From Bacillota bacterium (GTDB lineage: Bacteria > Bacillota_C > Negativicutes > JAEYSJ01), in NCBI GenBank assembly GCA_023434855.1, contig JAEYSJ010000388.1, forward strand, positions 1 to 43,004: 43,004 nt of DNA, read 5' to 3'. The notes beneath the pieces were generated by a model. That model worked only from the letters and a program-made list of their open reading frames with translations. It did no database searches and was not told where the DNA came from. The translations under genes and the position numbers were made by a program. Positions 25,128 through 33,896 of the stretch are shown here, one piece after another (position 1 is the first letter of the stretch; each line of letters starts with the position of its first letter).

Positions 25128-26390
25128 TTAGCACGGTACACGGACTTTGCCGGTAAGCAGCAGTTGCATTAGACCTTTTTTTTGGGTTTTGAGCTTTTCA
25201 ATGTCTTGCTGTAATATTCCTAAGTTTTTATCGGTTAATTTTAATACTTCAGCTATACCCCTCTGTTCCTCAATTGTGGGTGGCATACAAACACGTATTT
25301 TTTTCAAACTATCATATTTAATGCTTAGCGTATCATCAACAAGTCCCTGTGAATATCGCCAAAATAAATTAATCGTCTTTGGTAATTTAAAGAGATATCC
25401 TATAAAGAAGGCATCAACTTTTTCGATCGGCTTAAGAACGGTATATGCAGGACTTACAATTCCTTCATATATAGAAACACCAGATACACCTTGCCACATG
25501 CGCATGGTGTTATACCCAATATCTAGCGGACAAATTCTTTTATACTTACTCTTGTCCTCACTGGACGTATCAACTTTATCAATTTCGTCTCTCTTTACCA
25601 CGCCTCTTTGTGCAGTAATAGACAGCAACTCCAAGTCAGACCTACCTATTTCTTTTCGTTCTTTTAAAAGTGCCTTTAAAGATATTTCCGACCATCCGCC
25701 CTGAAAACCCGGCAATCGCACTTTTCCAGTCAATAAACGCTCCATTAGCCCTTTCTTTTGAAACTTCCTCTGCTCTAACAGCTTTTCTTTAAGTTCGATG
25801 GCGCGATCCCAAATTGATAAGACTTGGGATATTTTTTTCTGTTCATGGTAACTCATAAGAAAAATCGGGAAATCTTCAACATCTTTTTTTGTTATATTTG
25901 GATCTTTTCTGCTGCTAGCCGCAAATCTAATCCAACAATCTCTTTGAGCATTCAACCAATGAAGTATATATTCCGAATTATATCTCTTTTCATCAACTTC
26001 AAAAGAAGCTATTGCCTGATTTGTCGTACAAACCATTTTTGTCAAGCCAGTCCTCCCAATCTGGTTAAACCCGCCATACATTGCAACAAGGATCGAATTA
26101 GGAGCAACTAACTTAACTGCAGTCTCATCCAATGCTTTCTCGGTAATTTTCTCTTCAGTTGAAGTTATATAAGAATTATTTAAATCAGTAGTTTTTACCC
26201 AAGGTATTTCTCCATTAAAATAACCCTCATCACTGCGCAGCGGCGTACTTCCCGTAACAATATTTCCAACATCGATAAGTTTCTTTATCCACCATTGAGT
26301 TGGGACAATACCGTATTCTGTTTTTTTATACCCCTTCGGCACTTCCCCCTTCTCAATCATCGCAATCCGCTTTTTTATTTCCACCCTCAT
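25128..26390 (-). CDS. hsdS: Type I specificity subunit S (HsdS, two target-recognition domains)
   Basis: A 420-aa protein with two target-recognition domains, each followed by a conserved helix. TRD1 begins GYKKTEYGIVPTQW and ends before a helix with KKGLMERLLTGKVRLPG (about residue 215). TRD2 begins GGWSEISLKALLKE and is followed by a near-identical helix KKGLMQLLLTGKVRVPC at the C-terminus. The repeated helices set the distance between the two half-sites. The ATG at 26390 overlaps the DinD stop (ATGA). The recognised sequence cannot be predicted by reading. Confidence 0.95.
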   Translation of the reverse strand: MRVEIKKRIAMIEKGEVPKGYKKTEYGIVPTQWWIKKLIDVGNIVTGSTPLRSDEGYFNGEIPWVKTTDLNNSYITSTEEKITEKALDETAVKLVAPNSILVAMYGGFNQIGRTGLTKMVCTTNQAIASFEVDEKRYNSEYILHWLNAQRDCWIRFAASSRKDPNITKKDVEDFPIFLMSYHEQKKISQVLSIWDRAIELKEKLLEQRKFQKKGLMERLLTGKVRLPGFQGGWSEISLKALLKERKEIGRSDLELLSITAQRGVVKRDEIDKVDTSSEDKSKYKRICPLDIGYNTMRMWQGVSGVSIYEGIVSPAYTVLKPIEKVDAFFIGYLFKLPKTINLFWRYSQGLVDDTLSIKYDSLKKIRVCMPPTIEEQRGIAEVLKLTDKNLGILQQDIEKLKTQKKGLMQLLLTGKVRVPC

Positions 26391-27229
26391 TCCTCGTCCC
26401 CCGCCTTCAACTGCTTCCGCTGCTCCAGCTCAATCTTCTTGACGCTTTTGTCAGGCACCGGTAGGTCTTCCGGCATAGTTCCGCCTAACTCCTCAATCGT
26501 TTCACGCACTTTTGCCCCTACGACAAAATGGGTGCGATTAGCCTGCGTCTTGCCCTGAATATCATCGCGGCGCAGTTTTTCTTCGGTCTGCGTGGCGCGA
26601 AACAAATTAGCCGCTAATTCGGTACTGCCCATATGATCCAAAATCCTCTGGCTTTTTTTCAAACCTTTTTTACAGTGGATGTCCTTAGCCTTTAGCCCGC
26701 CATACAGTCCCCTATAGCCATAATCCTGAAAAACGGCATACTCCAGCGACGTCTCCACCCCGGCATTTTTCGCGGCTTCCACCAGCTTTTTGTTATGTTC
26801 CTTCAGTTCATTCCTGATAGCCAGACGCTTAGTGTCTTCATCCATTTGAGCAATTTGATCAGCAAGTTCCTGCCTGCGGGTCTGAACGGCAAAATAGGTC
26901 TGTCCCAAAGCCACAACTTCCTTACGGGGATCGGAATTTTGGACAATCAGGTAGCAAGCATACCGGGAAAGATGATAATCCTCAACTTCTCTTTGCGCAT
27001 TGGAACCAAGGTCGACCATTTTGTTGACGTCAACAAAATGGTCATCGACCGGATATCCGCTATTGTGGCAGGCAGTCTTCGCTTTATCAATAACTTTCTC
27101 GAAATTTCTCCATTCCGTATACTCTAAAATGATTTGCAGTTGACGAGCTTCCCAATATTCCACGCCATATTCATTGAGCCGTTTCATGCTCTCAAAGGTC
27201 TGCTCACTGTACTTTTGAAGCCTTTTCAA
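26387..27229 (-). CDS. dinD: DinD-like DNA-damage-inducible protein
   Basis: A 280-aa protein of the DinD family. Family hallmarks are YWEARQLQIILEYTEWRNF near the N-terminus (a BRO-N-like fold), DVNKMVDLGSNAQREVEDYHLSRYACYL, then ALGQTYFAVQTRRQEL and a C-terminal SSTELAANLFRATQTEEKL-type segment. In E. coli DinD is SOS-induced and inhibits RecA-mediated strand exchange. Here it is inserted between hsdM and hsdS, with 11 bases to hsdM and a 4-base overlap with hsdS. The start is a TTG preceded by GGGGGGAGAAGA. A 30-base perfect palindrome lies inside it (27014-27043). A role in protecting self DNA or restraining repair during restriction is inference. Confidence 0.92.
   Translation of the reverse strand: MKRLQKYSEQTFESMKRLNEYGVEYWEARQLQIILEYTEWRNFEKVIDKAKTACHNSGYPVDDHFVDVNKMVDLGSNAQREVEDYHLSRYACYLIVQNSDPRKEVVALGQTYFAVQTRRQELADQIAQMDEDTKRLAIRNELKEHNKKLVEAAKNAGVETSLEYAVFQDYGYRGLYGGLKAKDIHCKKGLKKSQRILDHMGSTELAANLFRATQTEEKLRRDDIQGKTQANRTHFVVGAKVRETIEELGGTMPEDLPVPDKSVKKIELEQRKQLKAGDEE
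27014..27043. repeat. 30-base perfect palindrome inside dinD
   Basis: GACCATTTTGTTGAC (27014-27028) is followed directly by its exact reverse complement (27029-27043), with no spacer. It encodes the conserved DHFVDVNKMVD segment. A perfect 15-bp dyad is very unlikely by chance in a 43-kb window. Confidence 0.9.
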
Positions 27230-27240
27230 TCTTCTCCCCC

Positions 27241-28794
27241 CTATAACCCCAGTTCTTCCAAGTACTTCTCCATCTGGGCTTCCACCTCAGTTAATTCCCG
27301 TTTGATCCTGCGGATGTTTTCCTTAACCGCATCCATGTCGACAGGCTCTTCTTCTTCAAAAGTATCTACATAGCGGGGAATATTGAGGTTGAAATCATTT
27401 TCCTGTATTTCCTCAATGGTGGCCACATAGCTGTATTTATCTGCATTGGCATAACGCTCATAGGCTGCTGTAATCCGGGCAAGGTCTTCCTCCCGCAACT
27501 TGTTCTGGTTTTTTCCTTTTTCGTAATTACCTTCACCGGAAGCATCAATAAACAATATGTCCCGGCGAATGCGCTTCTTTTTAAAAATGAGGATAACTGC
27601 TGGAATACCAGTACCAAAAAACAAATTCTCCGGCAAGCCAATGACGGCGTCCAGCAAATTCATCTCAATCATCTGCTGACGAATACGCGCTTCACTAGCC
27701 CCTCTAAACAATACACCATGGGGTAAAACTACGCCCATCCGGCCATTTTCCGCCAATGAATACAACATATGCTGCACAAAAGCATAATCTCCCTTGCTGG
27801 ATGGCGGCACTCCCCACTCAAAGCGACGGTGCGGATCAAGAGATGCTTCCATTTTGAATTCATCGTCTTTTTTACTTTTCTTACCGGACACTGCTTCAAC
27901 TTTCGTAGCAGTTCCCGCAAACCCCATAGCCCATTTATCCAATGAGAATGGCGGATTGGCCACAACAACCTGAAACTTCATTAGTTTGTCATCTTCCAGA
28001 TGTAATGGGTTGGCAAGGGTATCACCCCAGGCAATCTTTGCATCATCAATGCCATGCAGAAACATATTCATACGGCAAAGAGAATGGGTTTGTCCATTTC
28101 TTTCCTGGCCGTAAATTTGCGCCTTGCCTTTTAGCACTTTTTTAAAAGCCCTGATGAGCAGCGAACCCGAACCACAGGTAGGATCATAGATGCGGTCATT
28201 TTCTTCCGGCTTCACCAGACGGGCAATCAATTCTGACACCTCGCTGGGAGTAAAGAATTCGCCGCCTTTTTTACCGGCATCAGAAGCAAAACGGCCAATC
28301 ATGTACTCATACGCATTACCGATAATGTCTTCGTCGTCAAGATTTGCTGGCCGCAGATCAAGTCCGGCAAAGTCTTCCAGTAAATGACGCAGCAAAGCGT
28401 TGCGTTCTTTGGTTTTTCCCAGGTTCACTTCGGAGTTGAAATCAATATTCCGGAATACCCCGCGCAGCTTAGCCTTATTTTCTTCTTCAATATGTTCTAA
28501 TGCCTTATTAATAATGTCGCCGATCTCGGCATCATTGCGCTTATTGTATATGTAATCGAAGCTCGAAATCTCGTCCAGCACAAAACGGTCGCGTAAAAGC
28601 GCTCTTTTTACACGCTGGCTATCATTCTCATAACGTTGCATATATTCATCATAATGCTCCTTATAGGTATCACTGAGATACTTCACAAACAGCATAACAA
28701 GAATATAGTCTTTATAAAACGAAGAGTCGATAGTTCCCCTAAACGTATCACAAGCCTTCCAGAGCGTATTGTTAATCGTTTCCTGTGTAATCAT
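27241..28794 (-). CDS. hsdM: Type I DNA adenine methyltransferase subunit M (HsdM)
   Basis: A 517-aa protein. The N-terminal helical domain (about residues 1-160) begins TLWKACDTFRGTIDSSFYKD. It is followed by an N6-adenine methyltransferase with the AdoMet motif DPTCGSGSLL (about residue 203) and catalytic NPPF (about residue 280). Between them lies GNAYEYMIGRFASDAGKKGG, a family signature. The ATG at 28794 lies 15 bases after the half-size S gene. It methylates adenine at the site chosen by HsdS and thus protects the host. The C-terminal 60 residues form an acidic coiled coil that docks on HsdS. Confidence 0.97.
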   Translation of the reverse strand: MITQETINNTLWKACDTFRGTIDSSFYKDYILVMLFVKYLSDTYKEHYDEYMQRYENDSQRVKRALLRDRFVLDEISSFDYIYNKRNDAEIGDIINKALEHIEEENKAKLRGVFRNIDFNSEVNLGKTKERNALLRHLLEDFAGLDLRPANLDDEDIIGNAYEYMIGRFASDAGKKGGEFFTPSEVSELIARLVKPEENDRIYDPTCGSGSLLIRAFKKVLKGKAQIYGQERNGQTHSLCRMNMFLHGIDDAKIAWGDTLANPLHLEDDKLMKFQVVVANPPFSLDKWAMGFAGTATKVEAVSGKKSKKDDEFKMEASLDPHRRFEWGVPPSSKGDYAFVQHMLYSLAENGRMGVVLPHGVLFRGASEARIRQQMIEMNLLDAVIGLPENLFFGTGIPAVILIFKKKRIRRDILFIDASGEGNYEKGKNQNKLREEDLARITAAYERYANADKYSYVATIEEIQENDFNLNIPRYVDTFEEEEPVDMDAVKENIRRIKRELTEVEAQMEKYLEELGL

Positions 28795-28809
28795 ATATAA
28801 AGCCTCATT

Positions 28810-29394
28810 TCATCTATTATTTTTATGATATAAGCTTACCAACGCCGTTTTATAAAGTAGCTCCTTGTTATGTTTTATTGTATCAATCAAGAAAAGCTCT
28901 CTTTGCGACGTTACATAGATATCTGCAATTTTCTGCTGCTCTGCCAATGATAGCGGCTTAATTTCAAGTTCACTAAGAAAACTAGGTTTGATTGCCGCGA
29001 AAGTGCCTCCTGTGACGTTCTTAGCTATTTTACTTTTTACAATATCACTGTTTAAATACCACTGGATATAGGCGGAAATTGCTTTACCCCTTCGTGCCCG
29101 GATAATACAAAAATGTGAGGAAACGACAATACCTTTTGTCTGATCGGTAATTAACACCGATGTATTGGGGACCGTAAGTCTTATTACAATATCCCCCGGA
29201 TATGTAATGTAGTTATAACCAAGCTCTTCTAAACTATGGAAAATATCCAAAGCATTTTTATCAATGGTGCCATTCTCATTGATGCACTTCAAGTTTAGCT
29301 GTTGATAGGTAAAGTTCCGTTCTTCTGTAGAGTCCGCTGCTTTTCTTGATAGAACTAGTCCAGTTTTTATTTCTGCAATGTCCCTCAGCTTCAT
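28810..29394 (-). CDS. Half-size HsdS-like specificity protein (single target-recognition domain)
   Basis: A 194-aa protein with one HsdS-type target-recognition domain. MKLRDIAEIKTGLVLSRK is the typical TRD opening, YPGDIVIRL and GGTFAAIKPSFLSELEIKPL are conserved in TRDs, and LAEQQKIADIYVTSQRELFLIDTIK is the spacing helix. It is less than half of a normal HsdS. GAGGTG precedes the ATG at 29394. Half-S proteins beside complete hsdS genes may dimerise to recognise a symmetric site or act as an alternative or regulatory subunit. It is not a decayed gene: the frame and ribosome site are intact. Confidence 0.88.
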   Translation of the reverse strand: MKLRDIAEIKTGLVLSRKAADSTEERNFTYQQLNLKCINENGTIDKNALDIFHSLEELGYNYITYPGDIVIRLTVPNTSVLITDQTKGIVVSSHFCIIRARRGKAISAYIQWYLNSDIVKSKIAKNVTGGTFAAIKPSFLSELEIKPLSLAEQQKIADIYVTSQRELFLIDTIKHNKELLYKTALVSLYHKNNR

Positions 29395-29416
29395 GATTCA
29401 CCTCGATTATCCAAAA

Positions 29417-29445
29417 CCCCGGCCAACTACCAAGCTGACCGGGGG
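29417..29445 (-). terminator. Hairpin between the 57-aa gene and half-S gene (possible attenuator)
   Basis: CCCCGGCCAAC and GCTGACCGGGG pair at 9 of 11 positions. On the minus strand the hairpin is followed by TTTTGG and then, within 25 bases, by the half-S ribosome site. Placed inside the operon, it would reduce read-through from the first gene into the restriction-modification genes. Confidence 0.5.
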
Positions 29446-29451
29446 AATTCA

Positions 29452-29625
29452 TTACTTTTCTTTTGTTACACCTTTGAACGGAGTGCCATCTTGTTTTACA
29501 TCCATGAATTTTCCCGTTGTGGTATCGCGCTTGACCCATTGCTCTGTTTTAGGATTGAATATCTGCGAACGATCCCGTACAGCGCCCCTTCTACTATTAT
29601 CACCATAGGGCTTATTTGTCGCCAA
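29452..29625 (-). CDS. Small 57-aa protein at the head of the restriction-modification operon
   Basis: The start is a TTG at 29625, 7 bases after AGGAGGG; the stop TAA is at 29452-29454. The protein reads MATNKPYGDNSRRGAVRDRS, then FNPKTEQWVKRDTTTGKFMD, and ends GTPFKGVTKEK. It is basic and carries a motif (NPKT-x2-W-V-K-R-D-T-x-T-G-x-F) that I associate with short proteins encoded next to restriction systems in many bacteria, function unknown. It is the first gene of the operon on the minus strand. A DNA-binding or anti-restriction role is conceivable but unsupported. Confidence 0.75.
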   Translation of the reverse strand: MATNKPYGDNSRRGAVRDRSQIFNPKTEQWVKRDTTTGKFMDVKQDGTPFKGVTKEK

Positions 29626-30216
29626 ATTTGCTCCCTCCTGTCAAGTCTTTGCATCTGCCATCATGGCTCATCTATTAGACATTACCTATCCCTAACTCAA
29701 CTAGAATTGATCATCTTTACCTCCTTCTGGGATAGCAAGGCAAAAGGCATACAATAGCTTAACTTAAACACCATTTTGTGATACAATGTAAATGCGTATT
29801 GACACAAGCGCTGCTTGTGGGGTCCACGGGGAATTGCCGTTCCACGTGGACCTTATGTTTAATTTATCCCGTTTTTTTCGTCACTGTCATTTTGTAACAA
29901 CACCTACTACCTATATAATAACATCCAACTACTACCATGTCAAACTTTTTTTGTCACGGTTTGTTTGTGACATCGTTTGCATGAGATTAAACGCTATAAA
30001 TTAACTCAAAAATAAAAGAACTAATACAAAATATGCACGTATTAGTTCTCAATATTTATCTGCTATTTTTTGAATGATTCTAACCGATTTTATTGTTATA
30101 AACCACGTTCTCTCTACTAAGTTCAGCACACTCTCACTCAAGTATTCTGGATTTTTCGCCGTTACCAGTGGTACGATTTTCCGTATCGGGTTTAACGGCG
30201 AAACTTCTTCGCTGTG
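29626..30216. other. 591-base gap upstream of the restriction-modification operon
   Basis: No ordinary gene is seen. It holds a strong minus-strand ribosome site (AGGAGG near 29722) before a five-codon frame MINSS ending TGA at 29697-29699, two palindromes (CACAAGC-GCT-GCTTGTG at 29803-29819; GGTCCACG/CGTGGACC at 29821-29852), a terminator (30005-30049) and a long hairpin (TTCGCCGTTA 30155-30164 with TAACGGCGAA 30193-30202). The promoter of the operon should be here but is not clear. Confidence 0.6.
30005..30049 (-). terminator. Strong minus-strand terminator after the DUF262/nuclease-remnant unit
   Basis: AGAACTAATAC (30017-30027) pairs perfectly with GTATTAGTTCT (30039-30049). The minus strand continues TTTTATTTTTG. 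Confidence 0.8.
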
Positions 30217-31083
30217 TTAAATACCATTCAACCACTTTATTTGGTCTGCTGCACAATAGCGGGACCATAATAACATGGTCCACTCCCTAATGTCCCAGAC
30301 TATGTTAAGTTTCTGAATGCTTTCAATGTAATTCTTATAAGTAATGAGTTTAAAGGTTTCATCACCTTTTCTCAATTTACTTTTAAAACTTTTAGCTGCT
30401 GATATTGCATAATCATCTTCATGAGAACAGAATAGGCCCGTAATAACAAAATCATACTTCTTGTTTTGTAAAAAGGACTGCCCAATTAATTCATTGCGGA
30501 AAAGTTGATTAAGTTTATTATTGCGAACATAGTTATAATATTCATCAGTAAAATGCCCATTTGAGTCATCGAATATCTTCAAATAGGTGTTATGATTTTT
30601 ATTTCCTTAATCTCCATAAAATATCTCCGACTTCTGGGGCTTATAAGAAAACTCATCAGTATACATACATTCTAATCCAAATAAACCTCGCATCCTACCA
30701 CTACATATATCAAAAGCGACATCAATGGCTGATTGATCCTCCGTATAATTTTCTTTAGAAAAAAAATTAAAGCACAAAGGCTGACTTGATAGAAGATTGT
30801 TAAATAATCTATCTTCTTGGATTATTCCAGTATTGCGGTCCTTCCACTCTTTTAGTGTCTCATCTACTGCAATAATAGTGTTTCTGGTAAGGAAATTCTT
30901 GCGATTGATATTACCATTAAATATTGTATTGCAAATCAATTCGTCCTTTTGTGGATGTTTTCCCGGTTCTTCCCCTAAAACAAAAGCACGCCACCATCCT
31001 TGGTGTCTTCTCATCCTTCTTTTAAAATCACCTTTTTCACTTGGAACACTACCGATGAGTGACCTTAACTCATTAATGAACAT
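30217..31083 (-). pseudogene. Broken PD-(D/E)XK-type restriction-like gene (PGN_0703-like)
   Basis: From an ATG at 31083 the frame reads FKRRMRRHQGWWRAFVLG, later LLSSQPLCFNFF, and GLECMYTDEFSYKP, then stops at a TAA (30607-30609). The same frame continues directly as HNTYLKIFDDSNGHFTDEYY, NNKLNQLFRNELIGQSFL and KKYDFVITGLF to 30217. Both parts match the N- and C-terminal thirds of a nuclease-like family I know as PGN_0703. The middle, where an IEVKY-type catalytic strand is expected after FYGD, is missing. So the gene has lost its active site and carries an in-frame stop. It is read as a pseudogene in the DUF262 transcription unit (64 bases after that gene). Confidence 0.65.
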
Positions 31084-31147
31084 CTAGTAAAACCCTTCCA
31101 TGTTCCCGCAAGCTTAATCATATGCTCAAGTGCGTTTTTGAGACATT

Positions 31148-32932
31148 TTATAATGATTTCCCAAATACTGCAATAACTTCATCACTATCTCGATTAGCTA
31201 TCGTCTTGCCCATTGCCCCGCCAATGAGATTCAAAATTTCCTTTGCCCTATTTGCAAAAAAATCATCAAAATTATTTGACCGAATACAAGTTGTGTCTAT
31301 TAGATGGCTAGCTAGATACTTGTCTAAATCACTCGTGCTAACTTTATTTGCGTTCTCAATCCTTGTTATGTATGTACTAGGTGCATATCCACTCAGTATC
31401 CGGTTGGTTCTCGCAAATAAAGGGGTTTTGTTAACAATTGAATTCCATTTTTCTCGTTTGTACAATTTCTCTGCGTATGCACGGGGAAAGATATGGTGAA
31501 TATCTATATTTTCATCAAGGAATGCCGTAAAATCCATTCCCCGTCCGCTTATAAAATCTGTACACCCAGCTTTAAGGAGCAGAGCCATAACTCCTTTATA
31601 TGCCGCACTAAGACGTGTTTGTAATGAAATTAATCTAGTCGGATGAAAATAGGCTCGATTAATGGTGTCTGGCTCTGCTCCACCTTCCGTTATCCAAGCA
31701 AGCAGTCCGACAACATCAAGTGCATATCTGGTTTCATTGGCACCACCGTACATTTCACCAAACACACCACACCAATACCATCGTGCTATTTTATTTTTTA
31801 CCGTACTTTCGTGAATGCTCCCCCCTAATAATGCAAACGTTGCTGCAAGTGGAATGAGTTGGGTACTATACGGTAAGTCTCTATTGAAAAAAATTCGTTG
31901 TTCTTGTAAAAACTTTGCAACCTCAATAAAACTATCTGTTAGTAACTCCGCATTGGTCTTATAATCATTTAAGGATAAATTGAGAACGTCCTTTTTTTTA
32001 CAACTAACAGCACTGCCACCTGCTTTCCAGCGCTTGTAGCCCACAAATAATGACATCGCAGTTAAGAAATCTGTTGCTGTTGCTTCCGCTATTACCGAAT
32101 GTTTTTTGATCCTATCCTCTCTTGCTTCCCAGTCCTTTCTTAATTCAAAATCATCAGCAGCGAAAGTAGCTGTTACAAGTTCAAAAACTGTTAGAGCTAC
32201 ACCACCTGTATTAACATTTTCAAACACCTGGCATACCGCTTCCTTAGGAGTTGATTTATCAAGGGTTATTACCGGAATTTTATATGTTTGAATGGGAATT
32301 AAAACACTAGCGATGAACTGTGCGTACCGTTGTAATATTTCCGGTTTGTAGTTGTGATACGCTTGATATTCATTTTGCCACATTGTACAATCGATCGGAT
32401 CATATACGATATTTAGCGGAAACATATGCTGCTCGAATTCCTTTTCACGGGTTGACAAGTCTAATTCAACTTCTCGGCCAAAATTCGATTTTACCATTCT
32501 GTCTTCAGGCATAGATATAATAGCATCTACTCGCTCAACATCCTTGTCTAAGCACTTAGATATATCGAGATAGTAAAACCGTTTTATATCTACTTTTTTC
32601 TCAGTGATCGTTTCAACAACTTTACGACTATACATCGAGCAAAATATCGAGGTTAATCTTTGCTGACCATCTAAAACCAGTTTATCTGGTTTGCCAATAG
32701 TATCAACATTGGTAAATGCCCGATATTTAAACCGCAGATTGTCTCCGCCATACTCAAGAAACATAACTGCTCCAACTGGATACGAATTTGCAATACTGGC
32801 AATAAGTGCCCTTATTCTATAGTCGTCCCACACCCAGCCTCTTTGAAAATCAGGGAGTTGAATTTCTGATTTTGATATTGCCGAGAGCATTTCAGATATA
32901 CTTACATCATTGGAGCGAAAAGAGCTTGCCAT
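31148..32932 (-). CDS. DUF262-HNH (GmrSD-like) defence nuclease
   Basis: A 594-aa protein. The N-terminal DUF262 (ParB/Srx-like) domain has QLPDFQRGW at residues 25-33 and LDGQQRL at 87-93, the NTP-binding and cleavage motifs of GmrS, BrxU and SspE-type proteins. A helical middle follows. The C-terminal part carries an HNH-type nuclease motif: DIHHIFPRAYAEKL at about residue 473, then WNSIVNKTPLFARTNRILSG. GmrSD-type enzymes are NTP-dependent and restrict phages with modified DNA. The fused single-chain form is known. GAGGCGTAAAT precedes the ATG at 32932. It stands beside a type I system, as usual in defence islands. Confidence 0.9.
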   Translation of the reverse strand: MASSFRSNDVSISEMLSAISKSEIQLPDFQRGWVWDDYRIRALIASIANSYPVGAVMFLEYGGDNLRFKYRAFTNVDTIGKPDKLVLDGQQRLTSIFCSMYSRKVVETITEKKVDIKRFYYLDISKCLDKDVERVDAIISMPEDRMVKSNFGREVELDLSTREKEFEQHMFPLNIVYDPIDCTMWQNEYQAYHNYKPEILQRYAQFIASVLIPIQTYKIPVITLDKSTPKEAVCQVFENVNTGGVALTVFELVTATFAADDFELRKDWEAREDRIKKHSVIAEATATDFLTAMSLFVGYKRWKAGGSAVSCKKKDVLNLSLNDYKTNAELLTDSFIEVAKFLQEQRIFFNRDLPYSTQLIPLAATFALLGGSIHESTVKNKIARWYWCGVFGEMYGGANETRYALDVVGLLAWITEGGAEPDTINRAYFHPTRLISLQTRLSAAYKGVMALLLKAGCTDFISGRGMDFTAFLDENIDIHHIFPRAYAEKLYKREKWNSIVNKTPLFARTNRILSGYAPSTYITRIENANKVSTSDLDKYLASHLIDTTCIRSNNFDDFFANRAKEILNLIGGAMGKTIANRDSDEVIAVFGKSL

Positions 32933-32960
32933 ATTTACGCCTCCTATAGTATCACTTATG

Positions 32961-33004
32961 GAAAACAGCTTAATTTACTTTTTCAGTAAATTATGGCTGT
33001 TTTC
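32961..33004. terminator. Long AT-rich hairpin upstream of the DUF262 gene
   Basis: GAAAACAGCTTAATTTACT and AGTAAATTATGGCTGTTTTC are complementary with one bulged base around a 5-base loop, only 29 bases before the DUF262 start. It may be an upstream terminator or a 5'-leader structure. Confidence 0.5.
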
Positions 33005-33405
33005 TTTACTTTGGGTAATATATCCTGCTACTAACTACGAAACCTTCCTACTCTTCCATGGTGGCTTTTTTATTTTTTCCCACACCCTGCAACGATTAAA
33101 AAGACAAGGGAAAGCGTCTGATAGGAATCAATTATGCAAACAACAAAATCCACGATTTACGCACCTTTGCGGATTTCCGGCTTGCTCTTTGGCTTTTAGC
33201 AGCTTATGCATATATAGAAATATAAAAATGGAAGAGTATCTTTATAAATATGCAAAATTAATCAAGAGAGCTCTTATCGCCTAGGTCCCAGGTGGACTGC
33301 TGCTTCAAATTTTGCGCAATTATTCCCGATGCAGTTCGCAAAAGTAAAGTAATTGACTATGACCTAAAAGTCAAATAAGGTCTTGGGAGAAGCACGGGGA
33401 CATTA

Positions 33406-33562
33406 GGCTGTGTGAAAAGTAATTTCCCCAATTCGGTTTCCCCACTTCGGTATAAAAACAATCATTGTTTGCAAATTCATATGCTCAAAACAGCATGAAA
33501 TGTGATACTTAGTCCCCACTTTTCCAGTTATGTTTCAAAAATTCTGGAGTCTTCACACAGTC
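33406..33562. mobile_element. MITE-like remnant with CTGTGTGAA inverted ends
   Basis: CTGTGTGAA (33408-33416) and TTCACACAG (33552-33560) are perfect inverted ends of a 157-base segment. Outside them GAAGCA...GGGAC (33388-33400) and GTTC...TGCTTCC (33567-33583) are also roughly inverted. There is no coding capacity. The ends resemble those I associate with IS1182-type elements, but that attribution is uncertain. Confidence 0.5.
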
Positions 33563-33896
33563 TGACGTTCTTTCTGCTTCCACTATGTAATAAGACGATT
33601 GGGTAAAAAATAATCATACCATCGCATAACTTCTCCCCCTAGATCAGCAAAATATGAAGCAAAATAAATAAGAAAAATTTTTTTTCATATTGCGCCTTAG
33701 CAAGATAGATTCACATGGTTCTGGTTTCATCTTTCTACGGATATGTTAAAGTTTTTTCTTAAACTCTCTTTAGTCAATTTTTCTTCACATGTAATACTTT
33801 GTAAATTATTCTTGGTTTTTGTATAAACTCCTTCTCTAAGTCTTGTAAATTTGGAGTCTGCATGGCTTATGCTTTTGATTATGTACAAATTTTAAA

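Noticed and set aside
32910..33284. 124-codon + strand frame upstream of the DUF262 gene
   Set aside because: It overlaps the DUF262 start on the other strand, has no ribosome site and crosses a long hairpin. Composition is not protein-like.
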